From positions 62,001 to 126,000 of the IMG/VR virus record IMGVR_UViG_3300036944_000561: 64,000 nucleotides of DNA. The stretch is one strand, 5' to 3'. The notes below the pieces were generated by a model. The model saw nothing but the letters and a program-made list of their open reading frames with translations, was not told the DNA's origin and made no database searches. The position numbers and the translations under genes are program-made. The DNA is from a virus. Below are positions 1 through 9,621 of this stretch, piece after piece. Position 1 is the first letter of the stretch, and each line of letters opens with the position of its first letter.

Positions 1-3000
1 ACCAGAAGTTGCTGTTAGCGGGTTGGATTTCAGTGATCTGATTTGCGCCCCCTGTGTTGGCTTGAATGTTATGGTCTGTTCCGCAGTATTGAACACACTG
101 CGATAGGCTTTGAATTTCAAATCCTGCAACTGCTGAGGAGACCATGTTGAGCCATTGGATGAAGTAAAGAACACTCCAGTATGTGGCTGGGTTGAAACAG
201 TGTTTGCGCTGTTGATTACCTTTTCACCCATCTGGGCAATGTATACATTGTATTCTTGGGTATTAGCCAAGATGACAATCGCATACTCCCCACCATCCTT
301 GAGATAAACAGCAGGAGCAAAGGTGAACGTTGTAGCGACGTTTGCGCTGATACTGGTGTTCACTTGAGAGGGATTCAACGTTACCCGGCCAATCACATCA
401 TGAGTTGGAAGACCGTTTTCCATTTCTCGAATTTCAAGAGTAACTGGAATTGATTTTGCTTTTGTTGCAAAAAACAAATCAATTTTTTCAAGAAACAATC
501 CGCCCGCATGATCAACCGTAAATGATTGAGCAATTGGATCGACTTCCTGATATTCGATTTCTGTACGAGTAGTCACCCCAAGAACACGAGTCTGAACAGT
601 GGTTCGTTGTTTGACAACCGCTGTACCACCAGATTGGAAGCTGGCGTTAGCAAAGGTAGAACGAAGATTAGAATCGCTCACGTTGGTAGCATTGTCACAC
701 AATACAAATGCGCTGGTTCCAGTACTGAATTTCATAGCTGATGTGTTCGGAACTCTGAAAACCCCACTCACATTACCAGCAGAATCCGTTACCAATGAAC
801 CCCCGTATGTACCATTGGTTGGCTTGGTATATGCGCTGACATTGCGGTTTGAAAACCAAGGATACACCCGTGTCAATGGTCTCAATCCCTTTGCACTAAA
901 TGCAATTTCGATTGAGCGCATATATGGGATCAATTCTGTTTTGACAGTCGCTTCAGAAGTGGTAGAAGTAGTCCATTCTGTGAAGGATGTGATTGTCGCT
1001 ACTCTGGACTGGCTGGTATTAAACCGAAATGTGCCATTATTCAGTCTAGACCATTTCCCGTAAACAACACCCGCTTTAGCAGAACCTCTAGTGTTCTCAG
1101 TTACATTGATAATCTTATCTCGATTGTATATAGTGTCGACCCAAAAATCGCGAGAAGGGGAAAGACTGATGAATCCAGCCCAACTGAATACGGCATACGG
1201 GTTCACATTTATACTTCTTGTCGCATAAGGTTGGCTTGCGAATACGGCGGCAGTCCCGGTGGAAGCAGAAATCATGCTATCCAAATTCTTACCGCCAGAC
1301 ACATATTGCATATTCAAACCAATGGTGTCTACCAATGGACGAAGTCTACCTGCTTGGTCGTCTATAGAAGCAAAAGTTTCAGCATCATCAGTGTTGACTA
1401 GTCTGAAGTCAATGAAAGGATCAGCCAAAATACCATTTTTAAAACGGTCATTCCCTGTGTCTGGATCGATCACTTGGATGCTATTGGCGTCCATCTCTAA
1501 CAATGAAAGCGACGTGTAATATTCAACATTTTCAATACGTTTTTCTAGATTTCCGATATCTTTCATCGTGTATCGTTTATTGGATACAGAAAATTGAAGA
1601 ATATCGTTTGTTGAAAATGTCCATGAAGGGAGATAGAAGTCAATTAACTTCATAGCATTTTCTGGGAGGTCTGGTAAATCAGGAGTCTGAGAAGAAACAC
1701 CCAACGCGACACCAAAATCTCCATCAGAATTCACATACAATGAAGTGTATCTGGGTAGATAAAATTCGATGTCGGCCAACAATGTTGAAGATGGGCTGGC
1801 AATATAGGCCACAGTGTACTGACTTCCATTATACGACTTTCTGAAGTCGATACAATCCCTCAAGTCATACACATTACCAACACTGTCGGTGTAAGAAGGA
1901 ATATCACCGTATGAAGCATCTGTATAACTGTCCACACAGAAATAGTCTCCGGCACTGTGCGCATAATATGAATATTCTACAGAAATGGTTCCATCTGCCA
2001 ATGCTTCTGAAGACGTGATTGTTCCATTTTCATAAGAGAAGTCAGTCTGGCCGTCCCAATATGTGAACTGGCTAGTGATATCTACACCCGCCTGAGTAAC
2101 AAGGGTGATTTCAACAATATCGGGATTTGACAATGTATATGTCAAATCAGTTGAATTTACCACAAGAGATTCTATTGTGGTTGTTAGCTTCTTAGTTCTC
2201 GGAGCAGAAGTGGATTTCTGAGCCAACAACATTGCTTTGACATCCTGATTTGCATATGCTACGCCGCAGTCGATTTGGATGCTTGAACCGACCGGAGTTC
2301 CAATCAATGTATAGGTCGGTAGAATTTCACCACCAGATCCATCTTGTAATGAAGTGATGAACTGTGAAAATGTTCCTAGGAATGTTGTTCCAGAAGGAGC
2401 AATCACCACACCCACCCCAGAAGCATTCAACGTAACAGAATAATCAGAAGTGAATGAATAGTTGGTGTCGGTTGTTCCGGAGCTCTGTAAGCTCTTGATA
2501 CCACTGTATGGAAGCTCTAGAATGAGCGAAGGAGATCCCCCGTTCAATATGCCCTTAGTCACCAAGGTTCCAGTGAAGACTGCTGAGTTTTTGGTTGCAG
2601 TCACTTTAACGGCATTGGACCAAGACTTCCCAGTATTGAAAGTTATATCACGCGCAACCAATCTACAAGCATTAGTTGATTGCTTGTTGGCTGACATAGT
2701 TCTGAATGTACCAATTTCCGCATTAGTTGCATCAAGGATACTATACAGAATGTTGGCATCAATGATTGGTGTTCCCAATGTAGATTGAAGATCAACCAAT
2801 GACCCATAGATTGAAGCGGTAGCAGCGTTGTTAGCAGTAGCAGTATCGCGAGATTTCGGCATCTCAACGAACTTCGGTGTGCTATTTTCAATGCGATATC
2901 CATATACATAATGAACAGCCGGGGAAACCACCACCACCACTTTGGATTCATCACCACCGGAAGCTGCATCGTAAACACCACCATTGTCATTTTCTAACAA

Positions 3001-3906
3001 ATGTTCACGGATTTCAAATGATGGTGCATTGACAGAATAGTTCCCTGATTCTTCATATGTACGCTGAGCCAAGATTTTCATAATCTCGTTGTATTGTACT
3101 TCGCTCAACATGCTCACAACATTTCCACTATTGATGGTGGCCAATGTCAGGAAATTTGGATTCTCTGTTGCGGTGTCTTTGAAGCCTAATGTCAAAGTCA
3201 GCTTCAATCTATCCGCACCCGGTGAACGAGCATTCGGAGTACCTAGGGCATTCGAAAGAAGATCAGTATCTTCGTTGGAAGTGATGATTTCTTCAAGAAC
3301 TGTAAATCCAACATCAACAGAGACGTTTTCGGTATTGCTGAGGACTACTTCTTGGGCTTCACACCGAACCATCATACCCCTAACGAAGAAGATCCCTTCA
3401 TCGACAGTAGCATATGAACCGATTCCTGTTTCGGTCAGAGTTGTGGTTTCTACGAGAACTTCCGCTTCATTGGTATCCAAATAATAGAAAGTCAGCGTTT
3501 CACCGATTGTGAAATCTTGGGTTTCATTATCGGAACCGCTCTTCACAATATCACAGAAAGCATATGTGGTTGTTCCGGATGAGATATACGTGACTTTGGC
3601 TTCAATCCCTGTGGTTTCTCCTCTCACGAGTAGATTGTCAGTTGCTGCTAGAATTGAAGCATCAACCGAAACAAATCCGATTGAAAGAAGCTTGGTTTGA
3701 ACTACAAAGTTCCCCGGAACCACCACTGATCCATTTTTGAATAGATTGGTGCCCACTGATTCAATTTGATTCAGAAGGATATCCTGAAGTTCGTTGAGTT
3801 CACGACTCTGAACTGTTTGACCAGCCTTGAAAAGTATTTGATAGAACCGTTTCGCCGGATCATTATCATCAAAATATGGGCTGATGTTGAGGTCTGTCTG
3901 ACGCAT
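1..3906 (-). CDS. DUF4815-type tail/virion structural protein (partial, C-terminus off window)
   Basis: The frame is open from an ATG at 3906 to the window edge, about 1,300 codons. The N-terminus (MRQTDLNISPYFDD, then a segment rich in ELNELQ and NQIE) is typical of DUF4815 proteins, long virion proteins of T4-like phages. A segment reading RTYEESGNYSV, followed by IREH, is also characteristic. Near the window edge lies DPIAQSFTVDHAGGLFLEKID, another hallmark of these proteins. The job is probably tail, baseplate or fibre attachment, but no experimental role can be assigned. The start has a GAGGG Shine-Dalgarno nine bases upstream that lies inside a hairpin. A late promoter box lies just beyond the hairpin. 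The first 12 coding bases and the leader are duplicated in inverted orientation near 13.1 kb. Confidence 0.8.
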   Translation of the reverse strand, partial: MRQTDLNISPYFDDNDPAKRFYQILFKAGQTVQSRELNELQDILLNQIESVGTNLFKNGSVVVPGNFVVQTKLLSIGFVSVDASILAATDNLLVRGETTGIEAKVTYISSGTTTYAFCDIVKSGSDNETQDFTIGETLTFYYLDTNEAEVLVETTTLTETGIGSYATVDEGIFFVRGMMVRCEAQEVVLSNTENVSVDVGFTVLEEIITSNEDTDLLSNALGTPNARSPGADRLKLTLTLGFKDTATENPNFLTLATINSGNVVSMLSEVQYNEIMKILAQRTYEESGNYSVNAPSFEIREHLLENDNGGVYDAASGGDESKVVVVVSPAVHYVYGYRIENSTPKFVEMPKSRDTATANNAATASIYGSLVDLQSTLGTPIIDANILYSILDATNAEIGTFRTMSANKQSTNACRLVARDITFNTGKSWSNAVKVTATKNSAVFTGTLVTKGILNGGSPSLILELPYSGIKSLQSSGTTDTNYSFTSDYSVTLNASGVGVVIAPSGTTFLGTFSQFITSLQDGSGGEILPTYTLIGTPVGSSIQIDCGVAYANQDVKAMLLAQKSTSAPRTKKLTTTIESLVVNSTDLTYTLSNPDIVEITLVTQAGVDITSQFTYWDGQTDFSYENGTITSSEALADGTISVEYSYYAHSAGDYFCVDSYTDASYGDIPSYTDSVGNVYDLRDCIDFRKSYNGSQYTVAYIASPSSTLLADIEFYLPRYTSLYVNSDGDFGVALGVSSQTPDLPDLPENAMKLIDFYLPSWTFSTNDILQFSVSNKRYTMKDIGNLEKRIENVEYYTSLSLLEMDANSIQVIDPDTGNDRFKNGILADPFIDFRLVNTDDAETFASIDDQAGRLRPLVDTIGLNMQYVSGGKNLDSMISASTGTAAVFASQPYATRSINVNPYAVFSWAGFISLSPSRDFWVDTIYNRDKIINVTENTRGSAKAGVVYGKWSRLNNGTFRFNTSQSRVATITSFTEWTTSTTSEATVKTELIPYMRSIEIAFSAKGLRPLTRVYPWFSNRNVSAYTKPTNGTYGGSLVTDSAGNVSGVFRVPNTSAMKFSTGTSAFVLCDNATNVSDSNLRSTFANASFQSGGTAVVKQRTTVQTRVLGVTTRTEIEYQEVDPIAQSFTVDHAGGLFLEKIDLFFATKAKSIPVTLEIREMENGLPTHDVIGRVTLNPSQVNTSISANVATTFTFAPAVYLKDGGEYAIVILANTQEYNVYIAQMGEKVINSANTVSTQPHTGVFFTSSNGSTWSPQQLQDLKFKAYRSVFNTAEQTITFKPTQGAQIRSLKSNPLTATSG

Positions 3907-3913
3907 AATAAAA

Positions 3914-3948
3914 TACCCTCGCAGATAAATTTGTTATCTTTGAGGGTA
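3914..3948 (-). promoter_or_regulatory. Leader hairpin covering the Shine-Dalgarno of the DUF4815 gene
   Basis: On the minus strand TACCCTC (3948-3942) pairs with GAGGGTA (3920-3914), and AGATAA (3939-3934) with TTATCT (3928-3923). The GAGGG that serves as ribosome-binding site is in the right arm. A transcript starting from the adjacent late box would begin near the edge of the left arm. T4 genes e, soc and 49 use this design to silence early read-through transcripts. Confidence 0.6.
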
Positions 3949-3954
3949 TTTAAT
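3947..3954 (-). promoter_or_regulatory. Late promoter box ATTAAATA
   Basis: ATTAAATA on the minus strand resembles the T4 late box TATAAATA read by gp55. It lies 41 bases before the DUF4815 start codon. The same box precedes several other virion genes in this window. Confidence 0.6.
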
Positions 3955-4117
3955 GAAAGATAATATCAGACGATGTGATAGTTAGAGCCATTTCATTGGG
4001 GTATTTCCAAATTCTTGTTCCAAATGATAATACAAACCATTTTGTATAGAAATCTAATAAGGATAACTAAAAATCCATTTCTGGTTCTATTATATATTTC
4101 GACTATAATATATAAAA

Positions 4118-4139
4118 AACCCCTGTCAAGACAAGGGTT
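4118..4139 (-). terminator. Rho-independent terminator after the S74 fibre gene
   Basis: A nine-pair hairpin (AACCCTTGT/ACAGGGGTT, one G-U pair, loop CTTG) is followed on the minus strand by a T-rich tract. It lies 70 bases beyond the fibre stop codon. The 3955-4208 interval otherwise shows no gene, only AT-rich sequence. Confidence 0.7.
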
Positions 4140-4208
4140 TAAAAAGACAGTATGATGAATATTGTCTTTATATTGTCGATTAAGAACAAATTTTTTATAT
4201 TAAATCTA

Positions 4209-6881
4209 TTAACTATTTAACATCGATTTCAAAACTTCGATATCAAGAAGCGCTGCCTGCTCATAACGAATACCATATCTGTTACCAGCAGGTATGGTTT
4301 CTGACCATGATTCTTTAACTAAGAATACTTGTTTTTCTTTTACAGTCATAGTTTGTTCTTTTTGCACTTCTACACCATCATTGTCATACAGAGCTGGAAT
4401 TTTAACCTCTTTTTCCACCTCTTTTGTATCATAAATTGCTGGATGTTCTATAACTTGCTCCGGCCATTCGTCATAACACAGAACAGCATACTCTGTCGCG
4501 TCAAGCCCGTATTTTTCAAACGCAGCCACAACATCTTGCGCAATTTTACCGATGTGCCAACGTGCTTTGTCACCTTTTTTATTCACTGAGTCAACGTATT
4601 TAAAACGCTTTGTTGGGACTTCTGACCATGCTTTTACTACTAAAGACGGAACATCCTCAATCTGCTCTTTAACTCGGCGGTCAGATTGATTGATAACGTT
4701 TGATGCAGCATAAACCTCTGTCCATAATGTAGAGGCGTCACCCAAAGACTGAGCATTATTTATTCCGGCTGTTACAGCGCTGCTGCCAGATTTAACTTGC
4801 AGTCTGATACCACCAGAACTCACCATCTCTATTGATGTTGCATCAGCACCCAATACACCAAATTGAAGTCCACTTGCAGTAGCATCAAAAAACCCAGCTT
4901 TGCCACCGACATATGCTCGATTGCTTATAGTCAACGGGACATTACCAACGGTTGTACCACCTACCGCCATATTTCCGCCGCAATGCCACCTACCTGAGTT
5001 TGGAGCATAGCATGTATATCCTGTGTCTTGATATGCTACTAACGCAGAATTTGATGCTCCGGCAGCCAAATTTTGAATGAGTATTCCTGTTTGCTCGGAT
5101 AGTGTGCCCCCGCCGGTCACAGCCATTGCTCCGATGTATGCGCCAACTCTTGATGATACTGTTCCGCTTCCTGAATGCGTTGGAAGTGACCAAAAACTCA
5201 TCATTGCATCAATAGTAGCACTTGATGAAAAATCATTTCTGTCTTGATATGCATGTAGGTGGTTAGCGTTGTTTGGTGAAGTCCATGAAACTTTAGCATC
5301 GAAAGACGCATACGTACCAACATCAGTATGGTTTGTAACTTGAGTGTTATCAGAGAAGCCGTGGCAATCAGTGTCAGTTGTTAGTTCTCGCTGAACCTGG
5401 TATGTGTCCCTCGGAAGTACCCCAAAAACAACATCACCAACGACAACTTTGTAAGGTACATGAGTCACTCCGTTTTCGTCAGCATAAATTGCATCACCTA
5501 AAGTTCTGCCATTACCTATTGATATGTCGTCAGCATTATGAGCAGAACCATCACCTGGTTTTGAATCTTCCAAATGTGAATGTTTGAGAATCCCAGTTCC
5601 TTCGTCTACCCATGCATCTGAAGCAATTCCCCCATTTGTTTCTGGAGTTGCCCCTGCAGGAACTTCCTTCGGTAATGCCCCCGCCCAACGATACCAATGA
5701 CTATCAACGGTGTTTTTCAATATGTGAGAGGCAGAGGTGATGGTTGCCCCGGTACTGAAATCCACCCCCAACAATTTGTAGTATGGAGAACGTGCAGCGT
5801 TCCCTACACTATCAACCCCGCCAACAGCCCCTACAAGCTCCTCAGAAGCACTCTGGGGATTTTCTTCTACCCATTGAACCGAATCACCATCACCATATAG
5901 GATATAAGTTCTTCCGTCGTTCAGGTTGTACCAACGAGTCCCGGTAGCCACGTTCACTGGCATAACATCGGAGATGATGGTTGAACTCCCACCAACGGAA
6001 CCACTAGTCATTTCGACCCAAGCACCTTCACCCACACCACCAGTGGATTCTGGAGTAGAACCTAGGTCAACAATTTTCGGAATAGAACCAGACCACCTCC
6101 ACAACCGACCAGTGTACAAACTCAACAGAATCTGGCTGTTATCTGTAATTGTTGCACCATATTCGAATGAACCAGTATTCAAGACATATCCAGATGAAGC
6201 GGTCAAAATCTTCATCATTGGACGGGAAGGAATCACACCAGAAGACAATTTGAATGCGCCATCACCCAATCCCCCTGCATCGGCCACTGTTGATCCAGCG
6301 GTGATCGTCTTAGGAAATGAGCCTGTCCAATAATACCATTCACCATCAGAACCTAAAACTGATTGAGTTTTACGAACCAATGTACCACCAGAAGCAAATG
6401 TGATTTCTGGAACTTCAATACCGCCCGTAATAGGGGCAATCACCCAGTCTGTTTCTGTTAGGAAGTCTCCAGTTGTGGTATATGGGAGGGTTCCTGACCA
6501 ATAATAGGTCACACCATCATAGACAACTGTCTGACTGTGACGTTCAATATCAATAGCAGCAGCATAGAGAACAGCGGGTTCAAATCCAATGGTCAGCAAG
6601 TAATTGACAAAATCACTATCATATTGAACCAATTTATCACTGATTTGAGTGTTATACCCGGTGATCGCATCGGCAACGCTTTGATCGCCCAATGCCTTCC
6701 AATCGGCTATCTGACCACGCAATGTTTTCAATGTTCCGGATTGCGTGTCAATAGTCCCATCTTCTGGACCTGTCACCCAATATTCGTGATTTGCGGTGGT
6801 TTCTTCTGCCCCAATAACAGCTACTTGGAGTCTATCAGTAAACTCCTGTATTAATTGAATATTCGTATCAATGTCGGACAT
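4209..6881 (-). CDS. Tail fibre with C-terminal peptidase S74 chaperone
   Basis: An 890-residue fibre protein. Residues ~60-440 carry at least four copies of a module with a W-x-G-x-x-P core and a GG-x-x-x-x-A(W/F) end, common in phage fibre and tailspike stems. A junction segment KHSHLEDSKPGDGSAHNAD follows. The C-terminal ~160 residues are a peptidase S74 intramolecular chaperone beginning with SDRRVK at about residue 733. Family knowledge: this domain folds the trimer, then cuts itself off using the Ser and Lys of this motif. The protein is probably a receptor-binding fibre. It has its own late promoter box upstream and a terminator downstream. The junction segment is shared with the divergent esterase fibre at 9622, indicating domain swapping. 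Confidence 0.85.
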   Translation of the reverse strand: MSDIDTNIQLIQEFTDRLQVAVIGAEETTANHEYWVTGPEDGTIDTQSGTLKTLRGQIADWKALGDQSVADAITGYNTQISDKLVQYDSDFVNYLLTIGFEPAVLYAAAIDIERHSQTVVYDGVTYYWSGTLPYTTTGDFLTETDWVIAPITGGIEVPEITFASGGTLVRKTQSVLGSDGEWYYWTGSFPKTITAGSTVADAGGLGDGAFKLSSGVIPSRPMMKILTASSGYVLNTGSFEYGATITDNSQILLSLYTGRLWRWSGSIPKIVDLGSTPESTGGVGEGAWVEMTSGSVGGSSTIISDVMPVNVATGTRWYNLNDGRTYILYGDGDSVQWVEENPQSASEELVGAVGGVDSVGNAARSPYYKLLGVDFSTGATITSASHILKNTVDSHWYRWAGALPKEVPAGATPETNGGIASDAWVDEGTGILKHSHLEDSKPGDGSAHNADDISIGNGRTLGDAIYADENGVTHVPYKVVVGDVVFGVLPRDTYQVQRELTTDTDCHGFSDNTQVTNHTDVGTYASFDAKVSWTSPNNANHLHAYQDRNDFSSSATIDAMMSFWSLPTHSGSGTVSSRVGAYIGAMAVTGGGTLSEQTGILIQNLAAGASNSALVAYQDTGYTCYAPNSGRWHCGGNMAVGGTTVGNVPLTISNRAYVGGKAGFFDATASGLQFGVLGADATSIEMVSSGGIRLQVKSGSSAVTAGINNAQSLGDASTLWTEVYAASNVINQSDRRVKEQIEDVPSLVVKAWSEVPTKRFKYVDSVNKKGDKARWHIGKIAQDVVAAFEKYGLDATEYAVLCYDEWPEQVIEHPAIYDTKEVEKEVKIPALYDNDGVEVQKEQTMTVKEKQVFLVKESWSETIPAGNRYGIRYEQAALLDIEVLKSMLNS

Positions 6882-6912
6882 GATAATTACCTTTAAATCA
6901 AAGTGTTATGAA

Positions 6913-6920
6913 TATTTAAT
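6913..6920 (-). promoter_or_regulatory. Late promoter box ATTAAATA for the S74 fibre
   Basis: The box sits in the 41-base gap between the preceding baseplate gene and the fibre start, giving a short leader. Same sequence as the box at 3947. Confidence 0.55.
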
Positions 6921-6922
6921 CA

Positions 6923-7843
6923 TTATGGCAACGCGATCATTGTCGTTGCAAATGGACCTTCAAAGAATTCTTTCCATATATCAATGAATGATGGAAGTTT
7001 CGAATAGTCTCCGGCCATTAATGACCATTCCAAATCTGAATACACTCTAACAATACAACGGAAGCCACCAGGATGAAACGCTCTCAACCAAAGATTCACA
7101 TATTGTTCGCCTATTTGGCCATATTTAGAACCGACCAGATTGATTACATATGTGAATTCGTCATATTCGTAATCATCACGAAGAAAATTGTCACCATCCA
7201 ATACAAAATTATCATCTAATCGGCTAATTTTCAATCTAGGAAGTTCATAATAGACTTTCCCACCATAGACGGCTTCAAAGAATATTTTAGCACATTGAAT
7301 GCTTCCTCTGATTTTGAAAAGATGTCGGGCAATTTTAATCATCAAATTCAAATCTGGACCAACAGTGTATTCATCAAGATCGGCCAATTCAACCAAGCCC
7401 TTGTCTTTTAACCAACTTCTAATATGAAAATCATTGCATTGTTGAAACTGCACTTCCCTTGATGATGTGTCTGTTTCGGTTGTTCCTAGGACATATCCAT
7501 CAAGTGTTTCTAATCCCACCCATTCTCGTTCCAAAGATTTATCTTCAATCAACCGGGTAGGAGAAACAGAAATACCATAATGTTCACGAAATTTTTGCAA
7601 GTCTGCAATTTTAGTGAACAATCGAATATTGGCATCAGCAAACGGATAATCTTTTTTGTCCCACCAACTTTCATCATCCATTAACAGTTGAAGTTGGTCT
7701 GGTAACAATTTCCAGTCATATAAAGAATTGACATAGGCTTCCAAAAACTCTACCAAGTTTGGATAGAATTTCGAAAAATGAGCAGGAAGGATGCTTGCTG
7801 GATCTTTCACCCCGCTCAAACTTGGGTTTCCATCAAGTCTCAT
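6923..7843 (-). CDS. Baseplate/tail structural protein
   Basis: A 306-residue protein beginning MRLDGNPSLSGVKDP. The segment KIRGSIQCAKIFFEAVYG is typical of a virion protein widespread in T4-like phages with simplified baseplates, where it is encoded next to gp6. Its start has an AAGGAG ribosome-binding site, 10 bases after the gp6-like stop codon. The two are surely co-transcribed. No enzymatic motif is visible. It is most likely a baseplate wedge or fibre-attachment component; the exact T4 equivalent is not clear. Confidence 0.6.
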   Translation of the reverse strand: MRLDGNPSLSGVKDPASILPAHFSKFYPNLVEFLEAYVNSLYDWKLLPDQLQLLMDDESWWDKKDYPFADANIRLFTKIADLQKFREHYGISVSPTRLIEDKSLEREWVGLETLDGYVLGTTETDTSSREVQFQQCNDFHIRSWLKDKGLVELADLDEYTVGPDLNLMIKIARHLFKIRGSIQCAKIFFEAVYGGKVYYELPRLKISRLDDNFVLDGDNFLRDDYEYDEFTYVINLVGSKYGQIGEQYVNLWLRAFHPGGFRCIVRVYSDLEWSLMAGDYSKLPSFIDIWKEFFEGPFATTMIALP

Positions 7844-7853
7844 GAGTTGCTCC

Positions 7854-9545
7854 TTATCCTATGGTCAATGTTTCAATAGTGATGTTCATGATTTCGTTTC
7901 GCATCGTTTGAATTTGAAGATCGTCACCACCCGCTGTAGCATAGGCCATTGAGAATGTTGCATCATCGAACACAATCCCTGTAATGTTGATGGTTCCAGC
8001 GGTATAATTCACAGTTGCCTGGACATCTTCAACATATACACCATTCAGATATGCTTGAATGACTCCTGTACCATCATCCTTGAATTGGTCATAATTGGTC
8101 AATCCTGTTACGTCTACAGAAAATGATCCCACTTCGAATTCTCTATGAAAATCGAAATATGCTGTCTTTCTACTCACAGTAGGATCAACAGCCATTCGAT
8201 ATCCGATATAAACACGATCAACATTCGAAACATTCGTTTTGATATAATCTTCAAGATCACCGGGTTCAAATTCAAGAGCAAAGTCAGTCTTGGTTTCGGC
8301 ATAATTCTGAATGGCGATGGTCACATTTTGTTTGAGAGTGTTCTTTGTTGAAGAAAGTGTTGATGTTGAACCAACAAACACATCTAGAAGAATATCAAAT
8401 TCACCCGGATCCACAATTTCTGTTAGAATAGAACCAACACAATACTTTGAAAGATATTCATTTCCTAATGTCTTTTCTTCAACAGTGAGCGCTGGAGAAA
8501 CACAAAGAATTACATATCCCGGTTTCGCATAGGGGAGATTTTCTTCACCGCCCCATTGGGTGATCTTTCTACCCCCGAAATATGTTCTCAGTTTTTCACC
8601 GTATTCGGCTGTGGCTACTGCAACTCCATCCATACCATAAGCGACTTCAGAATGTTTCTGTATGGTTTCGATATCTTCAGGATCTTCACCCCCGGCCGAA
8701 GCACTTTGAACTGTAACAGTGATATCGCTATATCCACCAATTTCGGCGGTTGCAACCAGGCTAGAAACGCCGTTCCCGGATGCCCCGGAGTTTGTCATAG
8801 CCTGTACATAGATGATGTTTCCATCTGCGAGAGCAGCTGAAATAGCATCATCACCAAATTCAACTTGGTAGAAACCTCTACGATTCATTGACAGATAATA
8901 CAACTTTTCGGCAACACCTAATTGAAACGCTGATTCGAATTTAGTATATTCTTCAGTGGTGGTGTCAGTTGAAGATGCTCTAACAAAGACTTGCATTGTT
9001 GAAATGTCAATGTCTTTGTTTGGGATTTCGAATATTTCGGGAGCTGAACCACTTTTTGTGAATGTTGATGTGACGAGAGTCCCTTCAATCAATTCAACAG
9101 TCGCAGTATAGACATCATTCACTAGATTGACATCGGTTGCCGCAAGAGGATAGAAAGTATAAGAAGTCCCATCAGAAACACCCATGGTGCTGAAACTTTT
9201 TGGGATTGTGAGAGTAGCAGGAGCCGTCCCGGTATCCGTTGGTGTGATAACTATATCAGCAGTCAATTTAGAAGATCGATATCCCATTGGGACATACCCG
9301 GTAGCCGCTGTCACTAATGCTTGAACATTTTCAAGAATTTCGCTGGTCGAATAATGAGACTCAGCCAGCGTGAAATGTGAGCTGACACCTTGCGAAGAGC
9401 TAACAGTTGAAAGGAGTCTGATGATGCTCACAAGACCAGATCCTTCAAAGTCAAAATCTTTGAATCTTGGATCCCCCTTCATCAATATCTGGAGCGCGGT
9501 CTTGAATCCGGCATAATCAACAGGCGTGATCTGTGAAGCAGCCAT
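7854..9545 (-). CDS. 6: Baseplate wedge protein gp6-like (baseplate J family)
   Basis: A 563-residue protein. The N-terminus (ITPVDYAGFKTALQILM followed by FKDFDFEGSGL) matches the start of T4 gp6, and the body resembles baseplate J proteins. T4 gp6 (about 660 residues) forms the iris-like ring of wedges that opens on contraction; this homologue is shorter, as in phages with simpler baseplates. The ribosome-binding site AGAGGAAATT precedes the ATG. It is transcribed divergently from the esterase fibre, with a late box for each direction in the shared gap. Confidence 0.8.
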   Translation of the reverse strand: MAASQITPVDYAGFKTALQILMKGDPRFKDFDFEGSGLVSIIRLLSTVSSSQGVSSHFTLAESHYSTSEILENVQALVTAATGYVPMGYRSSKLTADIVITPTDTGTAPATLTIPKSFSTMGVSDGTSYTFYPLAATDVNLVNDVYTATVELIEGTLVTSTFTKSGSAPEIFEIPNKDIDISTMQVFVRASSTDTTTEEYTKFESAFQLGVAEKLYYLSMNRRGFYQVEFGDDAISAALADGNIIYVQAMTNSGASGNGVSSLVATAEIGGYSDITVTVQSASAGGEDPEDIETIQKHSEVAYGMDGVAVATAEYGEKLRTYFGGRKITQWGGEENLPYAKPGYVILCVSPALTVEEKTLGNEYLSKYCVGSILTEIVDPGEFDILLDVFVGSTSTLSSTKNTLKQNVTIAIQNYAETKTDFALEFEPGDLEDYIKTNVSNVDRVYIGYRMAVDPTVSRKTAYFDFHREFEVGSFSVDVTGLTNYDQFKDDGTGVIQAYLNGVYVEDVQATVNYTAGTINITGIVFDDATFSMAYATAGGDDLQIQTMRNEIMNITIETLTIG

Positions 9546-9572
9546 GAGAATTTCCTCTAAAGTCGTTTCATC

Positions 9573-9580
9573 TATTTAAA
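9573..9580 (-). promoter_or_regulatory. Late promoter box TTTAAATA for gp6-like gene
   Basis: The minus-strand box lies 28 bases before the gp6-like start codon, in the divergent intergenic region. Confidence 0.5.
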
Positions 9581-9582
9581 TC

Positions 9583-9590
9583 ATTAAATA
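9583..9590 (+). promoter_or_regulatory. Late promoter box ATTAAATA for the esterase fibre
   Basis: The plus-strand box lies 31 bases before the ATG of the fibre gene. It is back to back with the minus-strand box at 9573. Confidence 0.55.
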
Positions 9591-9621
9591 ACTTCAATTG
9601 ATTTCTAAGGAGAATCACACC

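Larger units (their letters stand above)
3895..3977 (-). repeat. 83-bp inverted repeat, copy A (leader and start of DUF4815 gene)
   Basis: Read on the minus strand, this segment matches plus-strand 13106-13188 without gaps, at 78 of 83 positions by eye. It contains the late promoter box, the leader hairpin and the first four codons (MRQT) of the DUF4815 gene. The two copies are in opposite orientation and bracket about 9.1 kb of fibre and baseplate genes. Confidence 0.9.

Noticed and set aside
2643-2990. Minus-strand 115-codon frame rich in Trp and Met
   Set aside because: It lies in another frame within the open DUF4815 gene and has no ribosome-binding site.
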